In this document: positions 6,220 through 12,500 of the stretch, one piece after another | Layout: every line of letters begins with the position of its first letter | Position numbering within the stretch: the first letter of the stretch is position 1 | NCBI GenBank assembly: GCA_009781575.1 | Contig: WQXW01000018.1 | Location: 1 to 13,387 of the forward strand | Direction of reading: 5' to 3' | DNA from: Solirubrobacterales bacterium | Lineage (GTDB): Bacteria; Actinomycetota; Thermoleophilia; Solirubrobacterales; Solirubrobacteraceae | DNA length: 13,387 bases | Notes under the pieces: model-generated | Told to the model about the DNA's origin: nothing | Databases searched by the model: none | Seen by the model: the letters and a program-made list of their open reading frames with translations, nothing else | Position numbers and translations under genes: made by a program

Positions 6220-7581
6220 ATGAACCGCGCCAGCAACGGCCGCATCGCCGCCCGTGAGAGCCGCGCCGAGGGCGCCTCGCGCAACGGCGCCTCCCGCTAC
6301 GCCACCGTGGGCGCGCCGCGCGCTCGTCAGCGCGCGCTCTGCATCGCCACATTGTCACAGCCCGCCGACGGCGAGAGCCTGGCGGAGCTGCGCGAGCTGC
6401 TGCGCACCGCCGGCGTGGCCGTCGCGGGGGAGCTGACCCAGCGCCGCGAGCAGCCCCATCCCAACACCTACCTCGGCCCCGGCAAGGTGCGCGAGGCGCG
6501 CGAGGCCGCGCGTGCGTGCGATGCCAACCTGGTGGCCTGCGACGATGAGCTGACGCCCCGCCAGGAGCGCAACCTCGAGGACGCGCTCGGCCTGCCGGTG
6601 GTCGACCGCACGGCGATCATCCTCGACATCTTCGCCGCCCACGCCTCCAGCGCCGAGGGCAAGCTGCAGGTGGAGTTGGCACAGCTCGAGTACAACCTCG
6701 CGCGCATGCGCGGCCTGTGGAGCCACCTCGAGCGACTCGGCGGCGGCATCGGCACCCGAGGCCCCGGCGAGAGCCAGATCGAGACCGACCGGCGGTTGGC
6801 GCGCAACCGCATCGCCGCGCTGCGCCGGCGCCTGGAGGGGGTGAAGGCCACCCGCGCGGTGATGCGCGCCGAGCGCGAGCGCGCCGCGCTGCCGGCGATC
6901 GCGCTCGCCGGCTACACCAACGCCGGCAAGTCCACGCTTCTGAACGCGCTCGGCGACGCCTGCGGGGGCACCGGCGCGCGCGTGCAGGTGCGCGATCGCC
7001 TCTTTCACACGCTCGACCCCACCACGCGCACGGTACGGCTCGGTGGGCGCTCCCACCTGCTGACCGACACGGTGGGGTTCATCTCAAAGCTGCCCCACCA
7101 GCTGGTGGACGCGTTCGGGGCGACCCTCGAGGAGACCCGCCGCGCGCAGGTGTTGGTGCACGTGCTCGACGCCTCCGCGCCGGAGGAGCGGCGCCTCTCG
7201 ATGCTCCGCGCGGTGGAGCGCACGCTCGATGAGATCGGCGCGGGGGAGACGCCGCGCGTGCTCGCGCTCAACAAGGTCGATCTGCTCGACCGCGACGCGC
7301 GCGAGGAGCTGCGCCTGCGCCACCCCCACGGCCTGCCGGTGAGCGGCGCCACGGGGGAGGGGGTGGAGGGGCTGGCGCAGCGGCTGGAGGAGGAGCTCTC
7401 GCGCTCGCTGCGCACGGTTGAGCTGCTGGTGCCCTACGCGCACGGCGGCAGCCTGGCGGCGCTGCACGAGCTGGGCGGCGATGTGAGCCGCCACGACACG
7501 CCCGAGGGTGTGCGCGTGCGCGCGAAGCTGCCCCCCGCGGTGGCCGCGCGCTTCGAGCGCTTCGCGATCGCGCACCGGTGA
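6220..7581 (+). CDS. hflX: GTPase HflX
   Basis: 453 residues. HflX is a translational GTPase-family protein that binds the 50S subunit and can split stalled or stress-inactivated 70S ribosomes. An HflX-specific N-terminal domain (about 36-215) contains NTYLGPGKVREAR, DDELTPRQERNLE, VVDRTAIILDIFAAHA and GGIGTRGPGESQIETDRR. The G domain has G1 GYTNAGKS at 231-238, the TLDPTTR switch, G3 DTVGFI and G4 NKVD. A short C-terminal domain follows. The first ~35 residues are an extra basic segment with repeated NGR/NGAS-like units, longer than usual and likely disordered; translation could also begin later, for instance at the Val of YATVG. The ATG at 6220 is favoured by the TAAACT box. No terminator is seen after the stop. 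Confidence 0.95.
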   Translation: MNRASNGRIAARESRAEGASRNGASRYATVGAPRARQRALCIATLSQPADGESLAELRELLRTAGVAVAGELTQRREQPHPNTYLGPGKVREAREAARACDANLVACDDELTPRQERNLEDALGLPVVDRTAIILDIFAAHASSAEGKLQVELAQLEYNLARMRGLWSHLERLGGGIGTRGPGESQIETDRRLARNRIAALRRRLEGVKATRAVMRAERERAALPAIALAGYTNAGKSTLLNALGDACGGTGARVQVRDRLFHTLDPTTRTVRLGGRSHLLTDTVGFISKLPHQLVDAFGATLEETRRAQVLVHVLDASAPEERRLSMLRAVERTLDEIGAGETPRVLALNKVDLLDRDAREELRLRHPHGLPVSGATGEGVEGLAQRLEEELSRSLRTVELLVPYAHGGSLAALHELGGDVSRHDTPEGVRVRAKLPPAVAARFERFAIAHR

Positions 7582-7803
7582 TCGCCGCGGCCGCGCGCCC
7601 GCACAATCCGCGCACTCGCCGCGCCGCGCCGGGCCGGGCCGGACACCGCCTGCGCCCCCCGTGGAAATCAGCGTGCCCCCGCCCCCGCCCCCGGTCGAAA
7701 TCAGCGTGCCGCCCCCGGTGGAACTCGGCGGCTTCGGCGGTGGTGATCTCGGCGGCGAATGAACGGGTCCCTGCCGGGATGCTCGCCATCTGGCGCGCGG
7801 TTT
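7582..7803. other. Intergenic region after hflX with a protein-like repeat tail
   Basis: No complete gene can be supported. In the plus frame ending at TGA 7760-7762 the sequence reads PPVEISVPPPPPPVEIS, then VPPPVELGGFGGGDLGGE, a repetitive, protein-like tail. The frame has no good start: it runs back into hflX, and the only starts near the tail are GTGs inside the repeats (7661, 7718). It may be the 3' end of a decayed gene or only a simple repeat. The rest (7763-7803) holds nothing I recognise. Confidence 0.45.
7661..7710 (+). repeat. 17-bp direct repeat encoding VEISVP (7661-7677, 7694-7710)
   Basis: GTGGAAATCAGCGTGCC at 7661 recurs at 7694 with one change (G to C at the third base), 33 bases apart and so in the same frame. 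A shorter third version starts at 7718. C-rich spacers separate the copies. Confidence 0.8.
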
Positions 7804-7893
7804 CGAACACACCTGTCTGAGGAGCCGTCGGGGGATTCAAAAAGAGGATTCGTTCCGCGCGGAACCAATCCTCAAAACAAAAAACGCAACGGC
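7804..7893 (-). repeat. Dispersed hairpin repeat, copy A
   Basis: A 34-base left part (7804-7837) matches the tandem unit of copy B (12311-12378) at 29 of 34 positions. The right part (7838-7893) matches copy B's hairpin and A-rich segment. It is less GC-rich than its surroundings. Its right edge touches the stop codon of the MazG-like gene (7893-7895). Two copies in one window suggest a multicopy genomic element. Confidence 0.8.
7839..7873 (-). terminator. Rho-independent terminator after the MazG-like gene
   Basis: Arms GAGGATTCGTTCC (7844-7856) and GGAACCAATCCTC (7861-7873) pair at 12 of 13 positions around a GCGC loop. Read leftward, the stem is followed at once by TTTTTG (7843-7838). 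It lies 20 bases past the MazG-like stop. Read rightward, an A-rich run follows, so it should act only on leftward transcription. Confidence 0.68.
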
Positions 7894-8219
7894 TAGCGGT
7901 CGTCGCCGCTGCCCGAGATCACGCCGCGCCGCTGGCGTGAGAGCAGCTTCTCGAGGTTGGCCTCCGCGATCTCGTCCAGGTCCAGCTCGAGCTCGGTGGC
8001 CAGCTGGGCGAGGTACCAGAGCACGTCGCCGAGCTCCTTGGCCATCGCCGCGCGGCGCTGCTCGCCGACGCGCGCCCCGTCGTCCCTGATGACCTTCTTG
8101 GCGTGCTCGACCACCTCGCCGACCTCCCCGGCCAACCCCAGCGCGGGGTAGGCCAGCCACGCCTCGCGGGGGTAGGCCGCGGTGCGCCGTGACAGGCGCT
8201 GGTACTCGCCGAGCTCCAC
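7893..8219 (-). CDS. MazG-like nucleotide pyrophosphohydrolase
   Basis: 108 residues, a single-domain MazG-like protein of the all-alpha NTP pyrophosphatase superfamily. These enzymes hydrolyse (d)NTPs to NMP and pyrophosphate, cleaning nucleotide pools. The Mg2+-binding helices are visible: GLAGEVGEVVEHAKK (the ExxE motif) and KELGDVLWYLAQLA (the ExxD motif). The end GVISGSGDDR matches the family's usual GSGDNR-type tail, so the protein is complete even though a repeat begins at its stop codon. The start is GTG 8219, 15 bases after the gatD stop. Upstream, TAGGAT (8232-8227) could be a ribosome site (AGGA) or a -10 box. It is the last gene of the kinase-murT-gatD block. Exact substrate unknown. 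Confidence 0.88.
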   Translation of the reverse strand: MELGEYQRLSRRTAAYPREAWLAYPALGLAGEVGEVVEHAKKVIRDDGARVGEQRRAAMAKELGDVLWYLAQLATELELDLDEIAEANLEKLLSRQRRGVISGSGDDR

Positions 8220-8226
8220 GACCGCG

Positions 8227-8232
8227 ATCCTA
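8227..8232 (-). promoter_or_regulatory. TAGGAT box before the MazG-like gene
   Basis: On the reverse strand TAGGAT ends 7 bases before the GTG start at 8219. Its AGGA core can serve as a Shine-Dalgarno site, and its TAnnnT form also fits a -10 box. Sequence alone cannot separate the two. Confidence 0.35.
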
Positions 8233-8234
8233 GG

Positions 8235-9071
8235 TCAGGCGCCCGCCGCGCGTATCGCCGCCTCGTGAGCGCGCCGCTCGAGCGCGTCCTCGAGCGGCGC
8301 CAGCTCCCACGGCTCGATACCCAACGCGGTGGCGATCAGCCAATCCGCGAACCAGCTGTTCTTGGGCAGCAGCGGGCCGTGCAGGTAGGTGCCGATCACC
8401 GAGCCCCGGCGCGCGCCCTCCAGGCCGCTGCGCCCGTCGTTGCCGTGACCTCGCACCACCCGCCCCAGCGCGCGCTCGCCCGCGCCCAGGTGGGTGCGCC
8501 CGCCGTGGTTCTCGAAGCCGGCCAGGATTCGCGGGGGCTGGGGGACCGGGCGGCGCCGGGCGTCCGCGTCCTCGTCCGGATCGGCGCCGCCGCTGCCGCC
8601 GCCGCCGCCGCTGCTGCCACTGCTGCTATCGCCGCGGCCGTCGAGCTGCACCTCGATCGCCACGTTGCCGATCAACCGCGGGCCGGGCTCGCGCACCGTG
8701 TGCGCGTCGATCAGCTCCACGCCCCCGATCGTCTCGCCGTCCGACAACTCGTACGAGCGGCCCAGCAGCTGATAGCCGCCACAGATCCCCAGCACGATCG
8801 CGCCGCGCGCGGCCGCCTCGTGCAGCGCGTCGCGCTTGGTGGCCAGCAGGTCCTCCGCGCAGGCGCGCTGGTCGCGATCCTGGCCGCCTCCGAGATAGAA
8901 GAGGTCGTGCGCGCCCGGTTCCAGCGCCTCGCCCAGCCCGCGGGCGGCCAGCTCGAAGCCGATCCCGCGCCAGCCACAGCGCCGCTCCAGCATCATCAGG
9001 TTGCCGCGGTCGGCGTAGATGTTCATCAGGTCGGGGTAGAGCGCGCACACGCGCAGCACCCCAGCGCTCAT
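8235..9071 (-). CDS. gatD: Lipid II isoglutaminyl synthase, glutaminase subunit GatD
   Basis: 278 residues; class I glutamine amidotransferase of the CobB/CobQ-like type. GatD releases ammonia from glutamine for MurT, which amidates the alpha-carboxyl of D-Glu in the lipid II stem. The start CALYPDLMNIYADRGN is characteristic. The nucleophile is Cys97 in GICGGYQLLG; ENHGGRT (187-193) and the catalytic His231 in TYLHGPLLPKN follow. Residues 147-180 are a Ser/Gly then Asp/Ala/Arg/Pro low-complexity insertion not typical of GatD, encoded by GCC/GCT-type triplet runs. The ATG at 9071 overlaps the murT stop by four bases (ATGA), so translation is probably coupled and made in equal amounts. Acts in the cytoplasm at the inner membrane face. 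Confidence 0.93.
   Translation of the reverse strand: MSAGVLRVCALYPDLMNIYADRGNLMMLERRCGWRGIGFELAARGLGEALEPGAHDLFYLGGGQDRDQRACAEDLLATKRDALHEAAARGAIVLGICGGYQLLGRSYELSDGETIGGVELIDAHTVREPGPRLIGNVAIEVQLDGRGDSSSGSSGGGGGSGGADPDEDADARRRPVPQPPRILAGFENHGGRTHLGAGERALGRVVRGHGNDGRSGLEGARRGSVIGTYLHGPLLPKNSWFADWLIATALGIEPWELAPLEDALERRAHEAAIRAAGA
8580..8635 (-). repeat. Triplet microsatellite inside gatD
   Basis: A run of GCC/GCT-type triplets on the plus strand encodes the Ser/Gly stretch of GatD on the reverse strand. In-frame length change here would only lengthen or shorten a surface loop. Confidence 0.65.
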
Positions 9072-10504
9072 GAGAACTGCTCCCGCGTGTCGCCGCGCGC
9101 CACCAGCAGGCGCCGCAGCGCCAGCAGCGCGGTGTAGGTCGGCAGCACGTAGAGCGGGGTGGGGGTCCCGCCGTCCTGCGCGCCGCCCGCCGCGGCCAGA
9201 TCGAGCGCGCGCGCCAGATCGCCCTCCAGCGCGATGCGCTCGCGCTCCACGCCGGCGTACTTGAAGCGCAGCGCCAGCTCCGCCGCGCGCGTGCCCGCGC
9301 AGGTGAGGCGCCGCACGCGGGGAGCCAGCAGCTCGAAGTCGGCATCCCAGATCCACGACACATCGCGCCCGTCGGCCACCTTGTCGTTGAGCACCACCAG
9401 CAGATCGTGGTCGCCCGGCTCCAGCGCCAGCGTGCGCAACACCTCGTTGGCGCCCGCGGGGTTCTTGACCAGCAGGATGCGCAGCTCGCGCTCGCCTCCG
9501 CCCCCGCCCCCGCCGCGGCCCCCGCCGCGGTCGGCGCGCGCGAGCGCCACACGCTCCGCGCGCCCGAACGCGGCCTGCGCGGTTTGCAGGCCCTCCGCGA
9601 TCTCGCCCAGCCCCACGCCCAGCGAGAGCGCCAGCGCGGTCGCGCCGAGCGCGTTGTACACGTTGTACAACCCCGGCAGCGCCAGCGCCACGGGGGTCTC
9701 GCCGGCGGGGGTGCAGAGCTCAAAGCGCGCGCCCCGCACGCCATCCAGTGAGACCTCGCGCGCGTACACGCTCGGCCGCGGGCGCTCCTGTCCGCAGGCG
9801 GCGCAGCGGTAGTGCCCGAGGTGGCCGAGCAGCACCACGTCGAAGGTGTACGGCGCGCCACAGCGGCGGCAGTGCTTGGCGTCGGCCGCGTGCGCCATGC
9901 CCGACATCGCCAGCGCGCGATCCTCCACGCCGAAGTACAGCACCCGCTCGCGCGCGCGCCCCAGATCCGCGACCAGGGGATCGTCCGCGTTGAGCACGAG
10001 CTCCGCGCGCCGCCCGCCATCTGCGAGCACCGCCGCCCAGCGATCGGCGATCGCCTCCAGCTCGCCGTAGCGGTCGAGCTGGTCGCGGAAGAGGTTGCCC
10101 AACAGCACCGCGCGCGGCTGCAGCTGGAGCACCATCTGCGCGAGCCAGAACTCGTCGACCTCGAAGAGGCCCAGCTCGCCGGCCAGCGCCCCACCGGGCC
10201 GCGCGGCGCCGATCAGCGTGGTGGCGATCCCGCCGGCCATGTTGGCGCCCGCGCGATTGTGCACCAACGGGACGCCCGCGCGCGTGAGGATGCTCGCCGC
10301 CATCGCCGCGGTGGTGGTCTTGCCGTTGGTCGCCGAGATCACCACGCTGCCCTGGGGCAGGCGCTCCGCGAGCAGCGCCAGCGCGCGCGGCTCCAGGCGC
10401 AACAGCACCCTGCCCGGCACGCTCGTCGCGCCACCGCCCCCCAGGCGCGACAGCGCGCCCACACCGCGCGCGAGCGCGATCTTGGGCGCCAGCAGCGAGC
10501 TCAT
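9068..10504 (-). CDS. murT: Lipid II isoglutaminyl synthase, Mur-ligase-like subunit MurT
   Basis: 478 residues. MurT activates the D-Glu carboxylate of lipid II with ATP and uses ammonia from GatD. The Mur-ligase ATP loop ATNGKTTT is at 58-65, with FEVDEFWL and GNLFRDQLDRYGE as in MurT. A zinc ribbon is formed by Cys212, Cys215, Cys234 and Cys237 (CRRCGAPY...YRCAACG), a MurT trait. NADDPLV and LPGLYNVYNALGA follow, then a C-terminal DUF1727-type domain that binds GatD. Residues 326-337 are a nearly pure Gly/Arg insertion. The ATG at 10504 overlaps the upstream kinase stop by four bases. With gatD it forms one translationally coupled unit. Confidence 0.94.
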   Translation of the reverse strand: MSSLLAPKIALARGVGALSRLGGGGATSVPGRVLLRLEPRALALLAERLPQGSVVISATNGKTTTAAMAASILTRAGVPLVHNRAGANMAGGIATTLIGAARPGGALAGELGLFEVDEFWLAQMVLQLQPRAVLLGNLFRDQLDRYGELEAIADRWAAVLADGGRRAELVLNADDPLVADLGRARERVLYFGVEDRALAMSGMAHAADAKHCRRCGAPYTFDVVLLGHLGHYRCAACGQERPRPSVYAREVSLDGVRGARFELCTPAGETPVALALPGLYNVYNALGATALALSLGVGLGEIAEGLQTAQAAFGRAERVALARADRGGGRGGGGGGGERELRILLVKNPAGANEVLRTLALEPGDHDLLVVLNDKVADGRDVSWIWDADFELLAPRVRRLTCAGTRAAELALRFKYAGVERERIALEGDLARALDLAAAGGAQDGGTPTPLYVLPTYTALLALRRLLVARGDTREQFS

Positions 10505-11439
10505 GGACCGTCCCCCCGCGGGCCGTCCCGCGGCACCAGCACCTCGAGCGCGCGGGGGATCGCGCGCACCCTCGCCGGCAGCCGCGCGATCGGATCGCCG
10601 TCCGCGTACACCGTGAACGGGCGATCGCACGCGATCTCCACTTCGCCCGCGCGCTCGAGCGTGACGAGGTCGAGCGCCACGTGGGTGCCGCGGAAGACCC
10701 GCGGCAGGTTTGCGAGGAAGCGCAGCTTGGGCATGCGCCCGATGGTCACCACATCCAGCAGCCCGTCGTCGAGGCGCGCTCCGGGCGCCAGCAGCATGCC
10801 GCCGCCGTAGGCCTTCGAGTTGGCCACCGCCACGGTGTAGCCGCTCACCGAGCGCCGGCCGGGATCGCGCCGGCCGGGATCGCGCTCGCCCGGGCCGTCG
10901 AGCTCGAGCTCGAAGCGGGCGGGGCGCCAGGAGAGGAGCGCGCGCAGCGCGCCGTACAGGTACACCCCCTGCCCGAGGCGCGCCGGAGCGAGGTTGGCGA
11001 TGCGGTTGGCCTCCGAGTCGAAGCCCACCGAGGCGATCCCCACGAACGCGCGCCCCCCGATCTCGCCGAGATCGATCGGGCGCGGTCGCCCGCAGGCGAT
11101 CACCTCGCAGGCCCGCTCGGGGTCGGCGGGGATCGAGAGCACGCGCGCCAGGTCGTTGCCGCGCCCCGCGGGGACGATGCCCAGCAGCGCGCCGTCCACG
11201 GTGCGCAGCACGTCGGCGACCGCGCCGATCATGCCGTCGCCGCCCACCACGACCACCACCTCGCCGGCACGCGCGGCCGACAGGGCCAGCTCACGCGCGT
11301 GTTCGAGGTCGCGCGCGCGCTCGCTGTGCGCGTTGACGCTCCTGGCGCGCAGCGCGCGACCGACCGTGTCGGCGAGCGCCGCGCCGCGGCCGCCGCCGGC
11401 GGCCGGGTTCACTATCACTCGGTGGGCGCGTGCGGCCAT
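10501..11439 (-). CDS. Diacylglycerol kinase family (YegS/DgkB-type) lipid kinase
   Basis: 312 residues; soluble DAGK-catalytic fold. Members phosphorylate diacylglycerol or related lipids with ATP. Motifs: VNPAAGGGRG at the start, GGDGM at 66-70 (usually GGDGT), PAGRGNDLAR at 90-99 (usually GTGNDxAR), GIASVGFDSEAN, and the late GGGMLLAPGARLDDGLLDV that is diagnostic. A 5-residue unit RDPGR is tandemly repeated in a loop before SVSGYTVAVANSK. The ATG at 11439 follows a TACGCT box. It is the first gene of the leftward operon and overlaps murT by four bases. Known relatives recycle diacylglycerol; coupling to lipid II amidation genes suggests a lipid or envelope role, but the substrate is not shown by the sequence. 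Confidence 0.9.
   Translation of the reverse strand: MAARAHRVIVNPAAGGGRGAALADTVGRALRARSVNAHSERARDLEHARELALSAARAGEVVVVVGGDGMIGAVADVLRTVDGALLGIVPAGRGNDLARVLSIPADPERACEVIACGRPRPIDLGEIGGRAFVGIASVGFDSEANRIANLAPARLGQGVYLYGALRALLSWRPARFELELDGPGERDPGRRDPGRRSVSGYTVAVANSKAYGGGMLLAPGARLDDGLLDVVTIGRMPKLRFLANLPRVFRGTHVALDLVTLERAGEVEIACDRPFTVYADGDPIARLPARVRAIPRALEVLVPRDGPRGDGP
10853..10882 (-). repeat. Tandem 15-bp repeat in the kinase gene
   Basis: CGCCGGCCGGGATCG occurs twice in a row (10853-10867, 10868-10882), followed by a degenerate third unit. It encodes the repeated five-residue RDPGR loop. The 15-base period keeps the frame. Confidence 0.85.
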
Positions 11440-11445
11440 TGCGCA

Positions 11446-11451
11446 AGCGTA
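11446..11451 (-). promoter_or_regulatory. Candidate -10 box (TACGCT) for the kinase-murT-gatD operon
   Basis: Reverse-strand TACGCT ends 6 bases before the kinase ATG at 11439, which would place the transcript start at or next to the start codon. A palindrome (11455-11474) lies just upstream, where the -35/spacer region would be. Confidence 0.42.
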
Positions 11452-11454
11452 TTT

Positions 11455-11474
11455 GGCCGGCGCACGCGCCGGCC
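11455..11474. promoter_or_regulatory. 8-bp inverted repeat in the divergent kinase/cyclophilin promoter region
   Basis: Arms GGCCGGCG and CGCCGGCC flank a 4-base centre (CACG). The site lies 3 bases upstream of the kinase -10-like box, an operator-like position. In DNA this GC-rich such palindromes also arise by chance. Confidence 0.35.
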
Positions 11475-11547
11475 GCGGCGATGGTTAGCGCCCGGGGCAC
11501 GTTTGCTAAGAAGGCGCAACGAGCATCCGCGGGAGATGGGGCGCCAC

Positions 11548-11553
11548 TATCCT
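11548..11553 (+). promoter_or_regulatory. Candidate -10 box (TATCCT) for the cyclophilin gene
   Basis: TATCCT ends 6 bases before GTG 11560, predicting a transcript start at or beside that codon. This supports GTG 11560 as a leaderless start rather than ATG 11536, which would lie upstream of the transcript. Confidence 0.38.
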
Positions 11554-11559
11554 CGAAAG

Positions 11560-12291
11560 GTGTCCGCTTGCGGTCTCCCACACCTGCGCGCGCGGGGCAT
11601 CGCCACGGCGCTTGCGGCGCTCTCGCTGCCGCTGCTCCCGCTGCTCGTGGGCGGCTGCGGATCGGGGGGCGCGCTGCGTGCCGGCGCGGCCCACGCGAGC
11701 ACCCGCAGCGCCGCGCCCGCGGCCAGGTGCCGCGCCACAGCCGCGCCCACGCCGAAGGGCCCGCAGCACCTGCAGGCGCCGCACGGGGCGCTCGATCCCA
11801 CCATGACCTACACGGCGCATCTGCAGACCAACTGCGGCGAAATCGAGATCCGCCTGGACGTGCGCGACTCCCCGCGGGTGGCCGCCTCCTTCGTGCACCT
11901 GGTGCACCTCGGCTTCTACAACGGCCTCACCTTCCACCGGGTGGTCGCGGGCTTCGTGATCCAGGGCGGCGACCCCAACGGTGACGGCTCCGGAGGGCCG
12001 GGCTACACCGTGGTCGAGCCGCCGCCGTCGAACCTGCAATACACCCAGGGGGTGGTGGCGATGGCCAAGACCGACACCGACCCCGCCGGCGCGGCGGGGA
12101 GCCAGTTCTTCATCGTGACCGGCGCCAACGCGGACCTACCGCCACAGTACGCGCTGCTCGGACGCGTGGTGGGAGGCCAACAGACCGTGGCCGCGATCTC
12201 GCGCGTGCCCACCGCGGCCGGTCCCGACGGCGAAGAGAGCATGCCGCGCACGCCGATCGTGATGAATCAGGTCACGGTGTCGGCCAAATAG
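11560..12291 (+). CDS. Lipoprotein cyclophilin-type peptidyl-prolyl isomerase
   Basis: 243 residues from GTG 11560; an in-frame ATG at 11536 would add eight. Cyclophilins catalyse cis-trans isomerisation of Xaa-Pro bonds. The N-terminus has Arg residues, a hydrophobic run to about residue 30 and a lipobox LLVGGC with Cys33, so the protein is probably lipid-anchored outside the membrane. A Cys/Ala/Pro-rich linker leads to the domain (about 87-243), which contains GEIEIRLD, FHRVVAGFVIQGGDPNGDG, the VVAMAKT segment, AGSQFFIVTG and LLGRVVGG. The catalytic Arg of FHR and the QFF motif are present, so it should be active, likely helping fold exported proteins. Transcribed divergently from the kinase. 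No T-tract terminator follows; a hairpin repeat begins 20 bases after the stop. Confidence 0.9.
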   Translation: MSACGLPHLRARGIATALAALSLPLLPLLVGGCGSGGALRAGAAHASTRSAAPAARCRATAAPTPKGPQHLQAPHGALDPTMTYTAHLQTNCGEIEIRLDVRDSPRVAASFVHLVHLGFYNGLTFHRVVAGFVIQGGDPNGDGSGGPGYTVVEPPPSNLQYTQGVVAMAKTDTDPAGAAGSQFFIVTGANADLPPQYALLGRVVGGQQTVAAISRVPTAAGPDGEESMPRTPIVMNQVTVSAK

Positions 12292-12310
12292 CACCCCGCT
12301 CGCCCGGTCG

Positions 12311-12378
12311 CGAACACAGCTGTCGCAGGCGCCGTTGGGGGATTCGAACACAGCTGTCGCAGGCGCCGTTGGGGGATT
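12311..12378 (+). repeat. Exact 34-bp tandem duplication
   Basis: 12311-12344 and 12345-12378 are identical, and four bases of a third unit (CGAA) follow. Each unit starts CGAACACAGCTGTCG and ends GGGGGATT, and contains the palindromes ACAGCTGT and GGCGCC. Confidence 0.95.
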
Positions 12379-12380
12379 CG

Positions 12381-12410
12381 AAAAGAGAATTCGTTCCGCG
12401 TGGAACGAAT
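12381..12410 (-). terminator. Conserved hairpin of copy B, possible leftward terminator
   Basis: ATTCGTTCC (12389-12397) and GGAACGAAT (12402-12410) pair perfectly around GCGT. Read leftward a TCTCTTTTCG stretch follows, a weaker T-tract than in copy A. It would end transcription of the membrane-protein gene about 90 bases past its stop. Confidence 0.45.
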
Positions 12411-12453
12411 CCAAAAAACAAAACACGAAACGGCCGCTGCTCGATCGGCGCGA

Positions 12454-12494
12454 CCGCAGGCTCTCCGTACGGGCCTGCGGGCGAGCGGGCTCGC
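12454..12494. other. Two GC-rich hairpins next to the membrane-protein stop
   Basis: CCGCAGGC (12454-12461) pairs with GCCTGCGG (12473-12480) across 11 bases, and GCGAGC/GCTCGC (12481-12494) form a second stem. Neither has a T-tract. They lie within 50 bases of the stop at 12501 and may protect or end the leftward mRNA. Confidence 0.4.
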
Positions 12495-12500
12495 GGCGGC

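Larger units (their letters stand above)
12311..12433 (-). repeat. Dispersed hairpin repeat, copy B, with duplicated left unit
   Basis: The element is the same as 7804-7893, but its 34-base left unit is present twice. The right part, with the hairpin and an AAAAAACAAAAC-type run, matches copy A closely up to the shared ACGGC end. It lies between the cyclophilin stop and the membrane-protein stop. Confidence 0.82.

Noticed and set aside
7578..7820. An 80-codon frame from GTG 7578 overlapping the hflX stop
   Set aside because: Arg/Pro/Ser-rich composition, ends inside the dispersed repeat, and no motif or ribosome-binding site; the +2 frame tail is the more protein-like reading.
12311..12325. 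LexA/SOS box (CGAACACAGCTGTCG)
   Set aside because: Only the left half CGAAC fits the actinobacterial consensus; the right half GTTCG is missing, and the site lies between convergent gene ends, not at a promoter.
12311..12378. CRISPR-like repeat pair
   Set aside because: The two units are directly adjacent with no spacer and there are no cas genes.
12311..12390. tRNA-like 3' end (reverse strand reads TTCGAATCCCCC, like a T-loop and stem)
   Set aside because: No matching 5' strand of the T-stem, no anticodon arm and no acceptor pairing; only the T-loop word is present, in both repeat copies.
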